DNA of 8,468 nucleotides from Chitinophagales bacterium (GTDB lineage: Bacteria > Bacteroidota > Bacteroidia > Chitinophagales > CAIODY01). Of the stretch, positions 1 to 7,434 are shown piece after piece. The first letter of the stretch is position 1. Every line of letters starts with the position of its first letter. Under the pieces are notes generated by a model. It had not been told where the DNA came from and searched no databases. It saw only the letters and a program-made list of their open reading frames with translations. The translations under genes and the position numbers were made by a program. The stretch is from contig JAHEYX010000119.1 in assembly GCA_023251415.1 (NCBI GenBank), positions 1-8,468 of the forward strand, written 5' to 3'.

Positions 1-1
1 G

Positions 2-2620
2 CACAATTCATTTAATTTTATCAATCTTGCTTTAACGCCATTTAATTTTGATCATGTTGAAACCTATGTATTTGCTATATGCGAAGATGATTTAGGGCGC
101 AAATGGATGGGTACATTTAACAATGGTTTACTTTGTTATGATACACGAAATGGCAATTACCAACAATACAATACCACAAAAGGAACTTATCATTTATTGG
201 ATAATAGTGTATGGGCATTAACCAATTATCATTCAAAAATAATAGTTGGTACCAGTGCAGGAATTCAAGTAATTAATCTATTAAGCGGCAGTGGCGCTAC
301 GATTCAATATCCGGGGAAAGCACTAAATATTTCTTGCTTTTATATTGATAAGCACGATCAACTGTGGGCCGGATTAGATGATCGTGGGATAGCTAAAGTA
401 AATGTAGAGCAGTTAAGCTGTGAAGTATTTACAGATGCCAGTGTGCAAAGTGATCGAAAAAATGGGAATTTTGTTCGAAGTATATTAGAAGACAAAGCAG
501 GGGTACTTTGGTTGGCAACAGATGATGGTTTAAAAACGTTCAATCGTAAAACTAAAAAATACGAATTGTTGTATCAACACCAACCGGGCAATCGTTCGAT
601 TTCATCCAATCACTTATCTGCCTTGTGTGAAGATGCGGATGGCAATTTATGGATTGGCACTTATGGAGCAGGATTGAATCGTTTAAGTAAAGATCGTAAA
701 ACCATTACACGTTTTAATGATAACATTGTGAATGGTCAGTTTGATATTTGTTCGATGCAGAGTGATAATCAAAAGTACATTTGGATGAGTACTAATGATG
801 GCTTAATAAAGTTTAATCCTATAACAACGCACTCCATTATTTACCATCGTGCCGATGGTTTAGCAGAAACTGAGTTTAATTCTGGAGCCTTCTATAAATC
901 TAAAAACGGTGAATTAGCCTATGGCAGCCTTAACGGAACTTTATTGTTCAATCCGGATAGCCTTGTCAGCCAACCGTTACAAAGTCGTTTGGTATTTAAT
1001 AAAATCATTACAAACACCACAGAAATCCCAATCGACTATTCAAAATTGGAAGAGCCATCAATTCAACTCAGTTATCTAGATTATACTTTTTCTATTGATT
1101 TTGCAGCATTAGAATTTGGTGCTCCTAATAGTGCGCAGTATGCCTATAAATTAGAAGGCTTCGACAAAGATTGGGTAAATATTGGGAATCGTCACTTTAC
1201 AGTATTTACGAATATTCCGGCCGGTACTTATCCGTTGCATATTCGTGTAAGTTATCCCAACTCAAATACACCGGCTCAAATTAAAACATTAAAAATTACC
1301 ATTAATTCACCTTTTTATAAAACATCGTGGTTTTACACGCTCTGTAGTTTACTCGCTTTAGCGTTAGTTATTTTGTTGTTGTATTTGCGATTTAGAATTT
1401 CTAATGAACAACAGAAAGCGCAATTGAACGAGAAAATTTCGAAGCATAAACAACAATTCTTAGCCAATATGAGTCACGAAATTCGTACTCCAATGAATGC
1501 CGTGATTGGGTTTGCCGATTTATTACAACAATCTCCATTGGCCGAGGATCAAGCTATTTACGCCAAATCAATTAAAGATTCAGCATCTAACTTAATTGTA
1601 ATTATTAACGACATTTTAGATTATTCAAAAATTGAAGCCGGGAAAATTGAATTGGAAAATGCGCCATTTGTTTTACGTAAACTCATCGAAGAGCTGCATA
1701 GTGTTTTTCAATTAAAAGCAAAAGAAAAGGCTATCAACTTACATTTTACGATTGATGAAGCGGTGCCGGAAGAAGTCATGGGCGATAAAGTGCGCATCGG
1801 ACAAATCCTAACCAACCTTATTGCGAATGCCATTAAATTTACGACAAACGGCAGTGTAGAAGTGAGTATTAGTTTACTCGAAAAAACCGCTACACAAGTA
1901 GATTTGCAGTTCGATGTAAAAGACACTGGAATAGGCATTCCGCAAGATAAAATCAATGGTATATTTGATAGCTTTACGCAAGTGTCTTCTGCCAATACCC
2001 GTATTTATGGTGGAACTGGTTTAGGATTGACGATTACCAAACAATTGATTGAATTACAAAAAGGAAGTATTGAAGTAAGCAGTGAGTTGGGTAAAGGAAG
2101 CTCCTTTAGTGTTTATTTAACATTGCCTTATATAACTCGGCTCGAAGCAAAATCAGATACGCTAGAGGCTACTGAAACAGCCTTATCCGTTGCTAATAAA
2201 CTGGAGCAACAACCAATTCATCTTTTATTGGCTGAGGACAACAACTTCAATCAACTGTTAATGCAGGCTTTGTTGAAAAAGCATTTTCCTAAATGCACAT
2301 TCGATTTAGCTACCAGCGGTCAAGAGGCTTTAGATAAATTACTCGACAAAAATTATGATTTGATATTAATGGATGTACAAATGCCTATAATGGATGGTTT
2401 AGAGGCTACACAACGTATACGAAATTTGGCAGATCCTAAAAAAGCACGTATACCCATCATTGCTTGTACTGCCGGTGTTACCGGAGAAGAAATTCAATTG
2501 TGTTACGAACACGGCATGAATGACTTTATTTCTAAGCCATTTAAAGCTGCTGAGTTAATCGTAAAAATCAATAAGAACTTAAGTCCGGCTTATAAAATTT
2601 TACGCAATAATCGGGCTTAG
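2..2620 (+). CDS. Hybrid two-component sensor histidine kinase (Reg_prop beta-propeller, Y_Y_Y, HisKA, HATPase_c, receiver), 5'-partial
   Basis: The frame is open from base 2, so the gene starts outside the window and 872 codons are visible. Residue numbers here count from the ATG at 107, which lies inside a propeller repeat and is not the true start. Propeller blades with the pattern 'ED..G.lW.gT..GL..f' recur around bases 83-145 and residues 33-57, 82-99, 122-147, 170-194 and 215-238. A Y_Y_Y-like domain follows at about 335-395, then one membrane helix at 407-430. The kinase core has the H box MSHEIRTP (His457), N box (Asn570/Asn574), G1 DTGIGIP (606-612), F box (620-623) and G2 GGTGLGL (635-641). 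The receiver (about 703-820) has Glu710/Asp711, acceptor Asp756, Thr788 and Lys810. All catalytic residues are present. The family senses a ligand outside the cytoplasm and autophosphorylates on His, then Asp. The protein ends just after the receiver, with no AraC-type DNA-binding domain, so phosphate probably passes to a separate partner (inference). The ligand is unknown. Confidence 0.95.
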   Translation, partial: HNSFNFINLALTPFNFDHVETYVFAICEDDLGRKWMGTFNNGLLCYDTRNGNYQQYNTTKGTYHLLDNSVWALTNYHSKIIVGTSAGIQVINLLSGSGATIQYPGKALNISCFYIDKHDQLWAGLDDRGIAKVNVEQLSCEVFTDASVQSDRKNGNFVRSILEDKAGVLWLATDDGLKTFNRKTKKYELLYQHQPGNRSISSNHLSALCEDADGNLWIGTYGAGLNRLSKDRKTITRFNDNIVNGQFDICSMQSDNQKYIWMSTNDGLIKFNPITTHSIIYHRADGLAETEFNSGAFYKSKNGELAYGSLNGTLLFNPDSLVSQPLQSRLVFNKIITNTTEIPIDYSKLEEPSIQLSYLDYTFSIDFAALEFGAPNSAQYAYKLEGFDKDWVNIGNRHFTVFTNIPAGTYPLHIRVSYPNSNTPAQIKTLKITINSPFYKTSWFYTLCSLLALALVILLLYLRFRISNEQQKAQLNEKISKHKQQFLANMSHEIRTPMNAVIGFADLLQQSPLAEDQAIYAKSIKDSASNLIVIINDILDYSKIEAGKIELENAPFVLRKLIEELHSVFQLKAKEKAINLHFTIDEAVPEEVMGDKVRIGQILTNLIANAIKFTTNGSVEVSISLLEKTATQVDLQFDVKDTGIGIPQDKINGIFDSFTQVSSANTRIYGGTGLGLTITKQLIELQKGSIEVSSELGKGSSFSVYLTLPYITRLEAKSDTLEATETALSVANKLEQQPIHLLLAEDNNFNQLLMQALLKKHFPKCTFDLATSGQEALDKLLDKNYDLILMDVQMPIMDGLEATQRIRNLADPKKARIPIIACTAGVTGEEIQLCYEHGMNDFISKPFKAAELIVKINKNLSPAYKILRNNRA

Positions 2621-3867
2621 TTTTTAATGAATACAATTTTCTTTGTAATCAACTGTCCATCCATGGTTGTTAATTTAAGCAAATAAATTCCTGCTGGAAT
2701 TGCATTACGGTGCAGCGTAAATTGATTGAAATGTGCTGTATAATTAGCTTGCACTTGTCCATTCAAATTCAGTAATTGAATTTGTTTCAGTTGATTTTCA
2801 TATCCTTCCAAAACAATATTCACTTCATCCGTAGCCGGTTCAGGAAACACTGCTGCGTTTGCTGAGGCTGCAATAGTTGATACCGCTGTTTGCAATTCCG
2901 GATCAGAACCACATCCCAATTGAAATGCTAAGAAATCGCGAACAAAAGCTACTGTATTATCCATGGTTGTTTGATCTGCAGCATAAGGAACATGCGCTGC
3001 TCCGGGCCATGAATGAAAAACCGAATACGGTCCTCCTTGAGCTGTGGCAAAAGAATCAAGCGTATGAGAACCATCGACTAACATGATTGGAATGATTCCG
3101 GAAACATAAATAGTTGATGTACCATAAGGAACAACATTGTCAGCGGTACCGTGCATGCTGCATAAGGGTTCTTCGTTTGGTTTCATCCACTCTTTGCGTC
3201 CCAATGCTCCGCATAAATTGATTACAGCTCGAACGTTTGATGCATAACCGGCATTTCCGCTTAAACCTTCTAACCCACCTGCACAACCTACCGCGGTTGT
3301 ATCAACAATGTTTCCAATTTCGTTTACATCATCCAGGTAAGCCAAATGCAAGGCACAAAATGCACCGGCACTACTTCCACCACCGAAAATATAATTGGGT
3401 TCAATTTTAAATTGATTGCTTGTTGCTGCATCTTTCCGCATATAACGAACTGCTGCACGCATATCTTGTGTACCACGATAAACCGCTGCTGTAGCTGCAT
3501 GCTGATTAATTGGAAATCCCATTCCCAAACGATAGTTAATAGAAACGGTTACATAGCCTCGCTTTGCAAATCGTTGACACAAGGTTACAACATCTCCATC
3601 GTCTTTAGTACCGATAATAAAACTACCTCCATGCGTAAAGAAAATTACCGGACGGTGCTGACAGGTATCTCCTTGTGGTTGATAAACATCCATGGTTAAA
3701 GTGGTGGTTGTACCATTAACATCTGTATTGCTTCCATAGGTTATGGTTGTTGGAGCGCCAACTGAAAACATTTCATTGATGTAGCGACCACTGCCGCAGT
3801 ATACTTGCGCATTAGATTTCAAGGCTAAAGCAGCACAGCAACAAAAAAGGAGAAGTAGTTTTTTCAT
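2617..3867 (-). CDS. Secreted alpha/beta-hydrolase (carboxylesterase-like) with T9SS type A sorting domain
   Basis: The 416-residue protein begins with a signal peptide (MKKLLLLFCCCAALALKSNA), with likely cleavage after Ala20. The hydrolase domain covers about 35-315. It carries an HGG oxyanion motif (His79-Gly81), the nucleophile elbow G-S-S-A-G with Ser166 as likely nucleophile, a candidate acid Asp243 in HGTADNVVPYG, and a candidate His292 in GAAHVPY. This is the arrangement of HGG-type carboxylesterases and feruloyl/acetyl-xylan-type esterases. The substrate cannot be read from the sequence. Residues about 340-416 (VFPEPATDEVNIV to PAGIYLLKLTTMDGQLITKK) match a type A Por secretion tail. 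The enzyme is therefore expected to cross the outer membrane by T9SS and be surface-anchored or released. No Shine-Dalgarno sequence precedes the ATG, as is usual in this phylum. The gene converges on the sensor kinase with a 4-base overlap at the stops. It lies 89 bases downstream of the helicase on the same strand. Confidence 0.93.
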   Translation of the reverse strand: MKKLLLLFCCCAALALKSNAQVYCGSGRYINEMFSVGAPTTITYGSNTDVNGTTTTLTMDVYQPQGDTCQHRPVIFFTHGGSFIIGTKDDGDVVTLCQRFAKRGYVTVSINYRLGMGFPINQHAATAAVYRGTQDMRAAVRYMRKDAATSNQFKIEPNYIFGGGSSAGAFCALHLAYLDDVNEIGNIVDTTAVGCAGGLEGLSGNAGYASNVRAVINLCGALGRKEWMKPNEEPLCSMHGTADNVVPYGTSTIYVSGIIPIMLVDGSHTLDSFATAQGGPYSVFHSWPGAAHVPYAADQTTMDNTVAFVRDFLAFQLGCGSDPELQTAVSTIAASANAAVFPEPATDEVNIVLEGYENQLKQIQLLNLNGQVQANYTAHFNQFTLHRNAIPAGIYLLKLTTMDGQLITKKIVFIKN

Positions 3868-3940
3868 GTTGATTTTGTTTGATTGAAGATACTATTTTTC
3901 ACTAAAAAAGTAAAAAAATGATTGGGGTTCAAAATCAACA
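3867..3940. repeat. 11-bp perfect inverted repeat in the helicase-esterase gap
   Basis: The arm tgttgattttg at 3867-3877 is exactly complementary to caaaatcaaca at 3930-3940, with a 52-base AT-rich spacer. On the minus strand the downstream arm ends with the A of the esterase ATG, covering the last ten leader bases. The pair could be two operator half-sites around the esterase promoter. Alternatively it could be an mRNA stem that hides the esterase start when read through from the helicase. Both roles are inference; the repeat itself is directly visible. Confidence 0.5.
3884..3891 (-). promoter_or_regulatory. Possible -7 element of the esterase promoter
   Basis: The minus strand reads TATCTTCA here, 16 bases upstream of the esterase ATG. 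It resembles the Bacteroidota -7 consensus TAnnTTTG but differs in the last two bases. I see no TTTG about 19-21 bases further upstream, so this is a weak call. The same octamer occurs at 6195-6202 ahead of the acyltransferase gene. Confidence 0.2.
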
Positions 3941-3956
3941 CCTTATTAAACAGCAG

Positions 3957-6119
3957 CTATTTGTTCTTTACATAATCCAAGGCCATTCGGATTTGACTGT
4001 AACTAAAGGCATCACGAAAATGTTCTTTAACGGCTGATGATTTCTCGTAACCCGGTTGTAAAGCAATTTCTGCAATTTTGAGAATTTGCTGTTCATTTAA
4101 AAAAGTAAAAATATCGAGCTCATTTAAAGCAACTAATTTTGCTAAATGTCCTTCAATTGTTCCGGGAGCTAAATTGCGAAGCGCAGCAATTTCAGCAACG
4201 GTTTTGCCTGCCTTGTATAAGTGTAACGTTTCTTGGTAAGTAGCTCCTTTTTCTGCTTTGGTCGCTTTTGCATCAGTCAGCTTTATTGCAGCTTCTTCAG
4301 TAATAAAAGAAGGACCTGAATAAAATCGAATGCCATTAAAATCCAGATGTTCCAAGTGTTTAATTTTAGCCTCCCATACTAATGCCAATGGTAAAGCTTT
4401 TTTAAGATAGCCTTTCGTTCCGGTTCGGTGTTGCATTTCTTTAACATGCGCTTGAAACGGTTCGATTAAATCGGCTTTGATACTGGAACAAAAATAGGGG
4501 ATTGCACGTTGCATTAACTCAATCAACTCTTGGTCGTTTTCTCGACTGATGGCGTTATTCGCTTTAACCGCAAGTTTTTCGATTAATTCCAATTGACGTT
4601 CAATTTTCGTATCGTCAAACAAAGCACTACGCTCAAATAGCGATGCATCAGTTTTAAGTTGCTGCATTAACTCGTTTAGCTCTTTAATGGAATGTGTAAT
4701 ACCACTCCAATCAAATGCTTCCATTAATACTTGTTGGCGGTATTTACGACGTTCTGCTTCGAGTGCTAATGCATATACCCGTGTACTCTTTTGGGATTGT
4801 TCGAATGCCAATATGCGTTCGTCGGTTTTTACAGCATGGGGTAAAATTCGGGATTGCAAAATAATACCTTCTAAATCAACACATCTACTTAAAGCAACAT
4901 AAACTTGTCCGGCAGCAAATGCTTGTCCGGCATCAATAATAGCTTTTTTAAAGGTTAAACCTTGGCTTTTATGAATTGTAATTGCCCAAGCCAAACGTAG
5001 CGGATAATGCGTGAAATGACCAATTACTTCTTCTTCTATGGCATTCGTTTCAGGATTAATGCGGTACCGAATATTATTCCAGGTTTCCTTTTCAACCTCA
5101 ATTAACAATTCGTCTTCTTTGCATTTAACTTGAATTGTATTTTCATTGATGGAAGTTATAGTAGCCAATTTGCCGTTGAAATAACGTTTCATCGGATCAC
5201 TGTCATTTTTGATAAACATGACCTGAGCGCCTGCTTTAAGCTGTAGTTGGTATTCCATAGGGTACATGGATTCCGGAAAATCGCCACTCACTTCAGCTTT
5301 AAAAACGAAAGGTTCGGTTTCCAATTTTCGCAATTCAGCATCATTAACTTTTTCTGCTTTGTAATTGTGCGTAGTTAAAGTTATGTAGTCATTGCGGTCG
5401 TCGATAAAGTTAGCAGCATAATGCTCCTGCAGCAAGTTATAATCATCTTCATTCATTTCATTATTGCGCAAACGATTGAGCAATTGAATGAAGCGCATTT
5501 CATTTTGACGATATATTTTTTGCAGTTCGATATATACCGGTTGATCATTTTGAATTACGCGAGCGCTAAAAAAGAATGGCGATTCATAGTAATTTTTAAG
5601 TAAATCCCATTCACGTGCTACCGGAGGCAATTGAAATAAATCGCCAATAAATAAAACCTGTACACCACCAAACGGCAATGCCGATTTTCGAAAACGACGC
5701 AGGATGACATCAATACAATCCAGCATATCGCATCTTACCATACTCACTTCATCAATCACCAACAACTCTAAGCTCTTGTACAATTTAATTTTTGAAGAAT
5801 TAAAATGCGTTGTTTCAAACAAACTATGCGGATCGGCGTATTGCTTTCCGGGGCCTGTGAAATAAGTAACTTCAGGTACAAAAGGGTTAAACGGCAATTG
5901 AAAAAAAGAATGCATGGTTACTCCACCTGCATTGATTGCGGCAACACCCGTGGGGGCAACAACTACAGCATTCTTTGTCGTTTTTTGAAGAATATACTTT
6001 AGAAACGTTGTTTTACCGGTTCCCGCCTTACCGGTTAAAAACAATGAACGATTGGTTTGTAAAATAAAGTCGACGGCGAGTTGGAACTCTTCATTAATTT
6101 CAGTCTGCATCCTATCCAT
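3957..6119 (-). CDS. PIF1/RecD-like superfamily 1 helicase with C-terminal helix-turn-helix (HTH_40-type) domain
   Basis: The 720-residue protein is a probable ATP-dependent 5'-3' DNA helicase acting in the cytoplasm. Motif I is GKAGTGKTT (30-38, Lys36), Ia is APTGVAA (55-61) and II is VIDEVSM (121-127, Asp123/Glu124). Motif III is GDLFQLPP (159-166), followed by IYRQ (202-205). A UvrD_C_2-like block ITIHKSQGLTF (380-390) comes next, then motif VI VYVALSR (406-412, arginine finger Arg412). The order and wording fit the PIF1 group, which unwinds G-quadruplexes, R-loops and stalled forks in known members. Residues about 430-620 are helical with no domain I recognise. Residues about 626-715 contain a helix-turn-helix of the HTH_40 type seen at the end of Bacteroidota helicases (YKAGKTVAEIAALRNLAPGT). 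The ATG at 6119 is used, but Met4 at 6110 is an equally possible start. The gene is divergent from the acyltransferase gene. Naming it pif1 or recD would overstate the evidence. Confidence 0.92.
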   Translation of the reverse strand: MDRMQTEINEEFQLAVDFILQTNRSLFLTGKAGTGKTTFLKYILQKTTKNAVVVAPTGVAAINAGGVTMHSFFQLPFNPFVPEVTYFTGPGKQYADPHSLFETTHFNSSKIKLYKSLELLVIDEVSMVRCDMLDCIDVILRRFRKSALPFGGVQVLFIGDLFQLPPVAREWDLLKNYYESPFFFSARVIQNDQPVYIELQKIYRQNEMRFIQLLNRLRNNEMNEDDYNLLQEHYAANFIDDRNDYITLTTHNYKAEKVNDAELRKLETEPFVFKAEVSGDFPESMYPMEYQLQLKAGAQVMFIKNDSDPMKRYFNGKLATITSINENTIQVKCKEDELLIEVEKETWNNIRYRINPETNAIEEEVIGHFTHYPLRLAWAITIHKSQGLTFKKAIIDAGQAFAAGQVYVALSRCVDLEGIILQSRILPHAVKTDERILAFEQSQKSTRVYALALEAERRKYRQQVLMEAFDWSGITHSIKELNELMQQLKTDASLFERSALFDDTKIERQLELIEKLAVKANNAISRENDQELIELMQRAIPYFCSSIKADLIEPFQAHVKEMQHRTGTKGYLKKALPLALVWEAKIKHLEHLDFNGIRFYSGPSFITEEAAIKLTDAKATKAEKGATYQETLHLYKAGKTVAEIAALRNLAPGTIEGHLAKLVALNELDIFTFLNEQQILKIAEIALQPGYEKSSAVKEHFRDAFSYSQIRMALDYVKNK

Positions 6120-6169
6120 AATTAGAAAACGAAGTTATTAAGTAAATGCGAATTTCAAGGCTTTATCTG

Positions 6170-6204
6170 CAAAAAATAATTTGAATAATTATTTTATCTT
6201 CAAA
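6170..6204 (-). promoter_or_regulatory. Possible helicase promoter (-33 TTTG / -7 TA(N3)TTTG)
   Basis: On the minus strand, TTTG (complement of 6201-6204) is followed after 22 bases by TATTTTTTG (complement of 6170-6178). This is close to the Bacteroidota pair TTTG / TAnnTTTG, with one extra T in the -7 box and spacing slightly longer than usual. It lies about 50 bases upstream of the helicase ATG, which is a plausible leader length. The region is very AT-rich, so a chance match is possible. Confidence 0.25.
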
Positions 6205-6205
6205 T
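6179..6205. repeat. 7-bp inverted repeat in the divergent promoter region
   Basis: ATTTGAA at 6179-6185 is exactly complementary to TTCAAAT at 6199-6205, with a 13-base spacer. It sits between two divergent genes and overlaps the candidate promoter elements of both. A dimeric regulator could bind such a site and control the helicase and the acyltransferase together. That is inference, because short AT-rich inverted repeats arise easily by chance. Confidence 0.3.
6195..6202 (+). promoter_or_regulatory. Possible -7 element of the acyltransferase promoter
   Basis: TATCTTCA lies 21 bases before the TTG at 6224 and 48 bases before the ATG at 6251. It shares TAnnTT with the Bacteroidota -7 consensus but ends in CA instead of TG. 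No TTTG lies at the usual -33 distance; the nearest, at 6180, is only 11 bases away. The call is weak. Confidence 0.2.
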
Positions 6206-6250
6206 AGCACAGAAGTAGTATTATTGTATAAAAAAGCAGCAGTTCAAAAT

Positions 6251-7099
6251 ATGTTTAAAGGTGGTTTGTTTGATCAAGCGTTTTGGTTAGATGCCGTTTG
6301 CGGTACAGCAAATTGGGATACAAAGACTTGGGAGCATGCTAAAATCACTTATCATTTCCGCAACAATATTGCATTTAAAACAATAGTCCCTGCTCCTTTT
6401 AGTCCATATACCTATTTTGATGGTACAGCTGCGCAACTGATTAACTTACTTCAAACCGTTAATTTTGCAGAACTCTATCTCTATCCCGGCCTTGAGTTCG
6501 CTATACCGGAAGCGCTTCCTTCTACAATTCAATTCAGTTCTAAGCACTCCCGAATTATTAACCATCAACGTAACAGTGACTTCAAACAAGGCTTCAAATC
6601 AAGTGTGCAACGCCAAATTCGCAAAGCATCACAATTAGTAGTAATAAAAACTTCAACCGACGCAGCTCATTTTTATACCTTGCTCACGAGCACCTTTCAA
6701 AAACGTGGAGCACATTATACTTACACGTCAGAGCAAGTAGAAGCAGTGGTTCAACTGGTATATGCGCAACATTGTGGCGAACTGCTTGCTGCCGTTGATG
6801 CAAATGGTGCAGTACATGCCATGGGTTTGTTTGTACATGATGAACACAGCACCTATTATTTAGCCGGTGGATTTGCACAACAATACAAACAAAGTGGAGC
6901 CATGAGTTTATTGTTGGCTACTGCTATTGAAAAGAGTTTGCAGCATTCCAATCAATTTGATTTTTGTGGAAGCAGCATTGGTTCAATCGATCATTTTTTT
7001 GAAAATTTTGGAGCACAAAAAGTACCTGTTATGGTAGTAAAAAAAGAAGGGAATTTGTTTTTCAAAACTGCACTCAAAGGTTATCGTTTATTTAAGTAA
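6251..7099 (+). CDS. FemAB/GNAT-like N-acyltransferase (Acetyltransf_6-type)
   Basis: The 282-residue product resembles Bacteroidota proteins of the FemAB/GNAT-like fold, which move an acyl or aminoacyl group to an amine on a peptide or sugar. Supporting features, numbered from the ATG at 6251, are the N-terminal FWLDAVCG segment (11-18) and the basic QRQIRKA stretch (120-126). The YYLAGGFAQQYKQSGA segment (202-217) resembles the acyl-CoA-fold strand and helix of the family. FDFCGSSIGSIDHFFENFG (236-254) is the typical closing motif. There is no signal peptide or membrane segment, so it should be cytoplasmic. I chose the ATG at 6251 because it leaves a short lead before WLDAVC. The open frame reaches back to a stop at 6182, and a TTG at 6224 would add nine residues. 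The exact substrate is unknown. A glycosyltransferase gene lies nearby on the other strand, which suggests a cell-surface or glycan role only weakly. Confidence 0.82.
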   Translation: MFKGGLFDQAFWLDAVCGTANWDTKTWEHAKITYHFRNNIAFKTIVPAPFSPYTYFDGTAAQLINLLQTVNFAELYLYPGLEFAIPEALPSTIQFSSKHSRIINHQRNSDFKQGFKSSVQRQIRKASQLVVIKTSTDAAHFYTLLTSTFQKRGAHYTYTSEQVEAVVQLVYAQHCGELLAAVDANGAVHAMGLFVHDEHSTYYLAGGFAQQYKQSGAMSLLLATAIEKSLQHSNQFDFCGSSIGSIDHFFENFGAQKVPVMVVKKEGNLFFKTALKGYRLFK

Positions 7100-7108
7100 T
7101 CAAAAGCT

Positions 7109-7135
7109 GCTTGCAACCGATAGGCAGGTTTAAGC
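7109..7135 (+). terminator. Imperfect hairpin after the acyltransferase gene
   Basis: GCTT (7109-7112) plus AACC (7115-7118) can pair with GGTT (7127-7130) plus AAGC (7132-7135). This gives eight pairs with a small 2x1 internal loop and an eight-base terminal loop. It starts ten bases after the stop of the acyltransferase gene and ends before the next start at 7165. No T tract follows, so it is not a classical intrinsic terminator. It may instead be a 3'-end stabilising hairpin. Confidence 0.25.
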
Positions 7136-7164
7136 GTCAATAAATATAAAAAATAAATTGCGCT

Positions 7165-7434
7165 ATGACTACCAATAAACCAATTTTAATTCCTTGTTCA
7201 CTAGCCTGGGATGATTTATCCGGAACAAGTACAGAACGGTATTGTGGTACCTGCAATAAAACAATTATTGATTTCAGTTGCATGAGTGATGAAGAGCTAA
7301 TTGCCTATTTACAACAATCAAAAGTAACCGTTGGTGGAAGCGTTAACCCGACGCAAGTTACAGTAGCCCCTGTTATCAAAGCCGATTGGCGCTATCAATC
7401 ATTTTTTAAAAGTCTTTATTGTTTGTTGGAATAG
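7165..7434 (+). CDS. N-terminal piece of a frame-disrupted Cys-motif / carboxypeptidase-regulatory-like membrane protein
   Basis: This 89-codon piece carries an N-terminal module I recognise from Bacteroidota carboxypeptidase-regulatory-like proteins: Cys11, Trp15, then YCGTCNKTIIDFSCMSDEE with Cys27 and Cys30, resembling a small zinc-ribbon-like site. Most relatives also have a later Cys-Gly, but here the matching place reads VGGSVNP, so that cysteine appears missing. The last residues (SLYCLLE) do not fit the family. Shifting frame near 7408-7411 instead gives FFKKSLLFVGIGLFSTLLM, a good membrane helix that leads into the following piece. I therefore read this as the front half of one gene covering 7165-7901. 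The function of the family is not established. The module is expected to sit in the cytoplasm with the rest outside the inner membrane. The start ATG has no Shine-Dalgarno sequence and lies 65 bases after the acyltransferase stop. Confidence 0.75.
   Translation: MTTNKPILIPCSLAWDDLSGTSTERYCGTCNKTIIDFSCMSDEELIAYLQQSKVTVGGSVNPTQVTVAPVIKADWRYQSFFKSLYCLLE
7402..7411 (+). other. Probable one-base frameshift point (T6A4 tract)
   Basis: The tract is six T followed by four A. The upstream frame reads TTT TTT AAA AGT and then stops at 7432-7434. The downstream frame is closed by TAA at 7407-7409 and opens at 7410. Adding a single A to the A run makes one continuous frame through a well-formed membrane helix into the C-terminal domain. 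Adding a T instead would create a stop. It could be a real mutation, a homopolymer sequencing error or an expression switch; the sequence alone cannot tell. Confidence 0.7.

Noticed and set aside
107..109. ATG 107 as the true start of the sensor kinase
   Set aside because: Upstream codons are open to base 2 and encode the first half of a propeller motif (EDDLGRKWMGT), so this Met is internal.
1708..1995. 95-codon minus-strand open frame inside the kinase gene
   Set aside because: It is antisense to the conserved HATPase region; the opposite frame fully explains the sequence.
3346..3699. 117-codon plus-strand open frame inside the esterase gene
   Set aside because: It lies wholly antisense to a well-supported gene, is rich in Cys, Thr and Ile without any domain pattern, and has no family resemblance. 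It is a shadow frame.
7401..7410. Programmed -1 ribosomal frameshift at the T6A4 tract
   Set aside because: The phase is wrong for an X XXY YYZ heptamer. A slip after the second TTT, or in tandem on TTT AAA, would place TAA (7407-7409) in the decoding site, so simple slippage does not produce the downstream frame.
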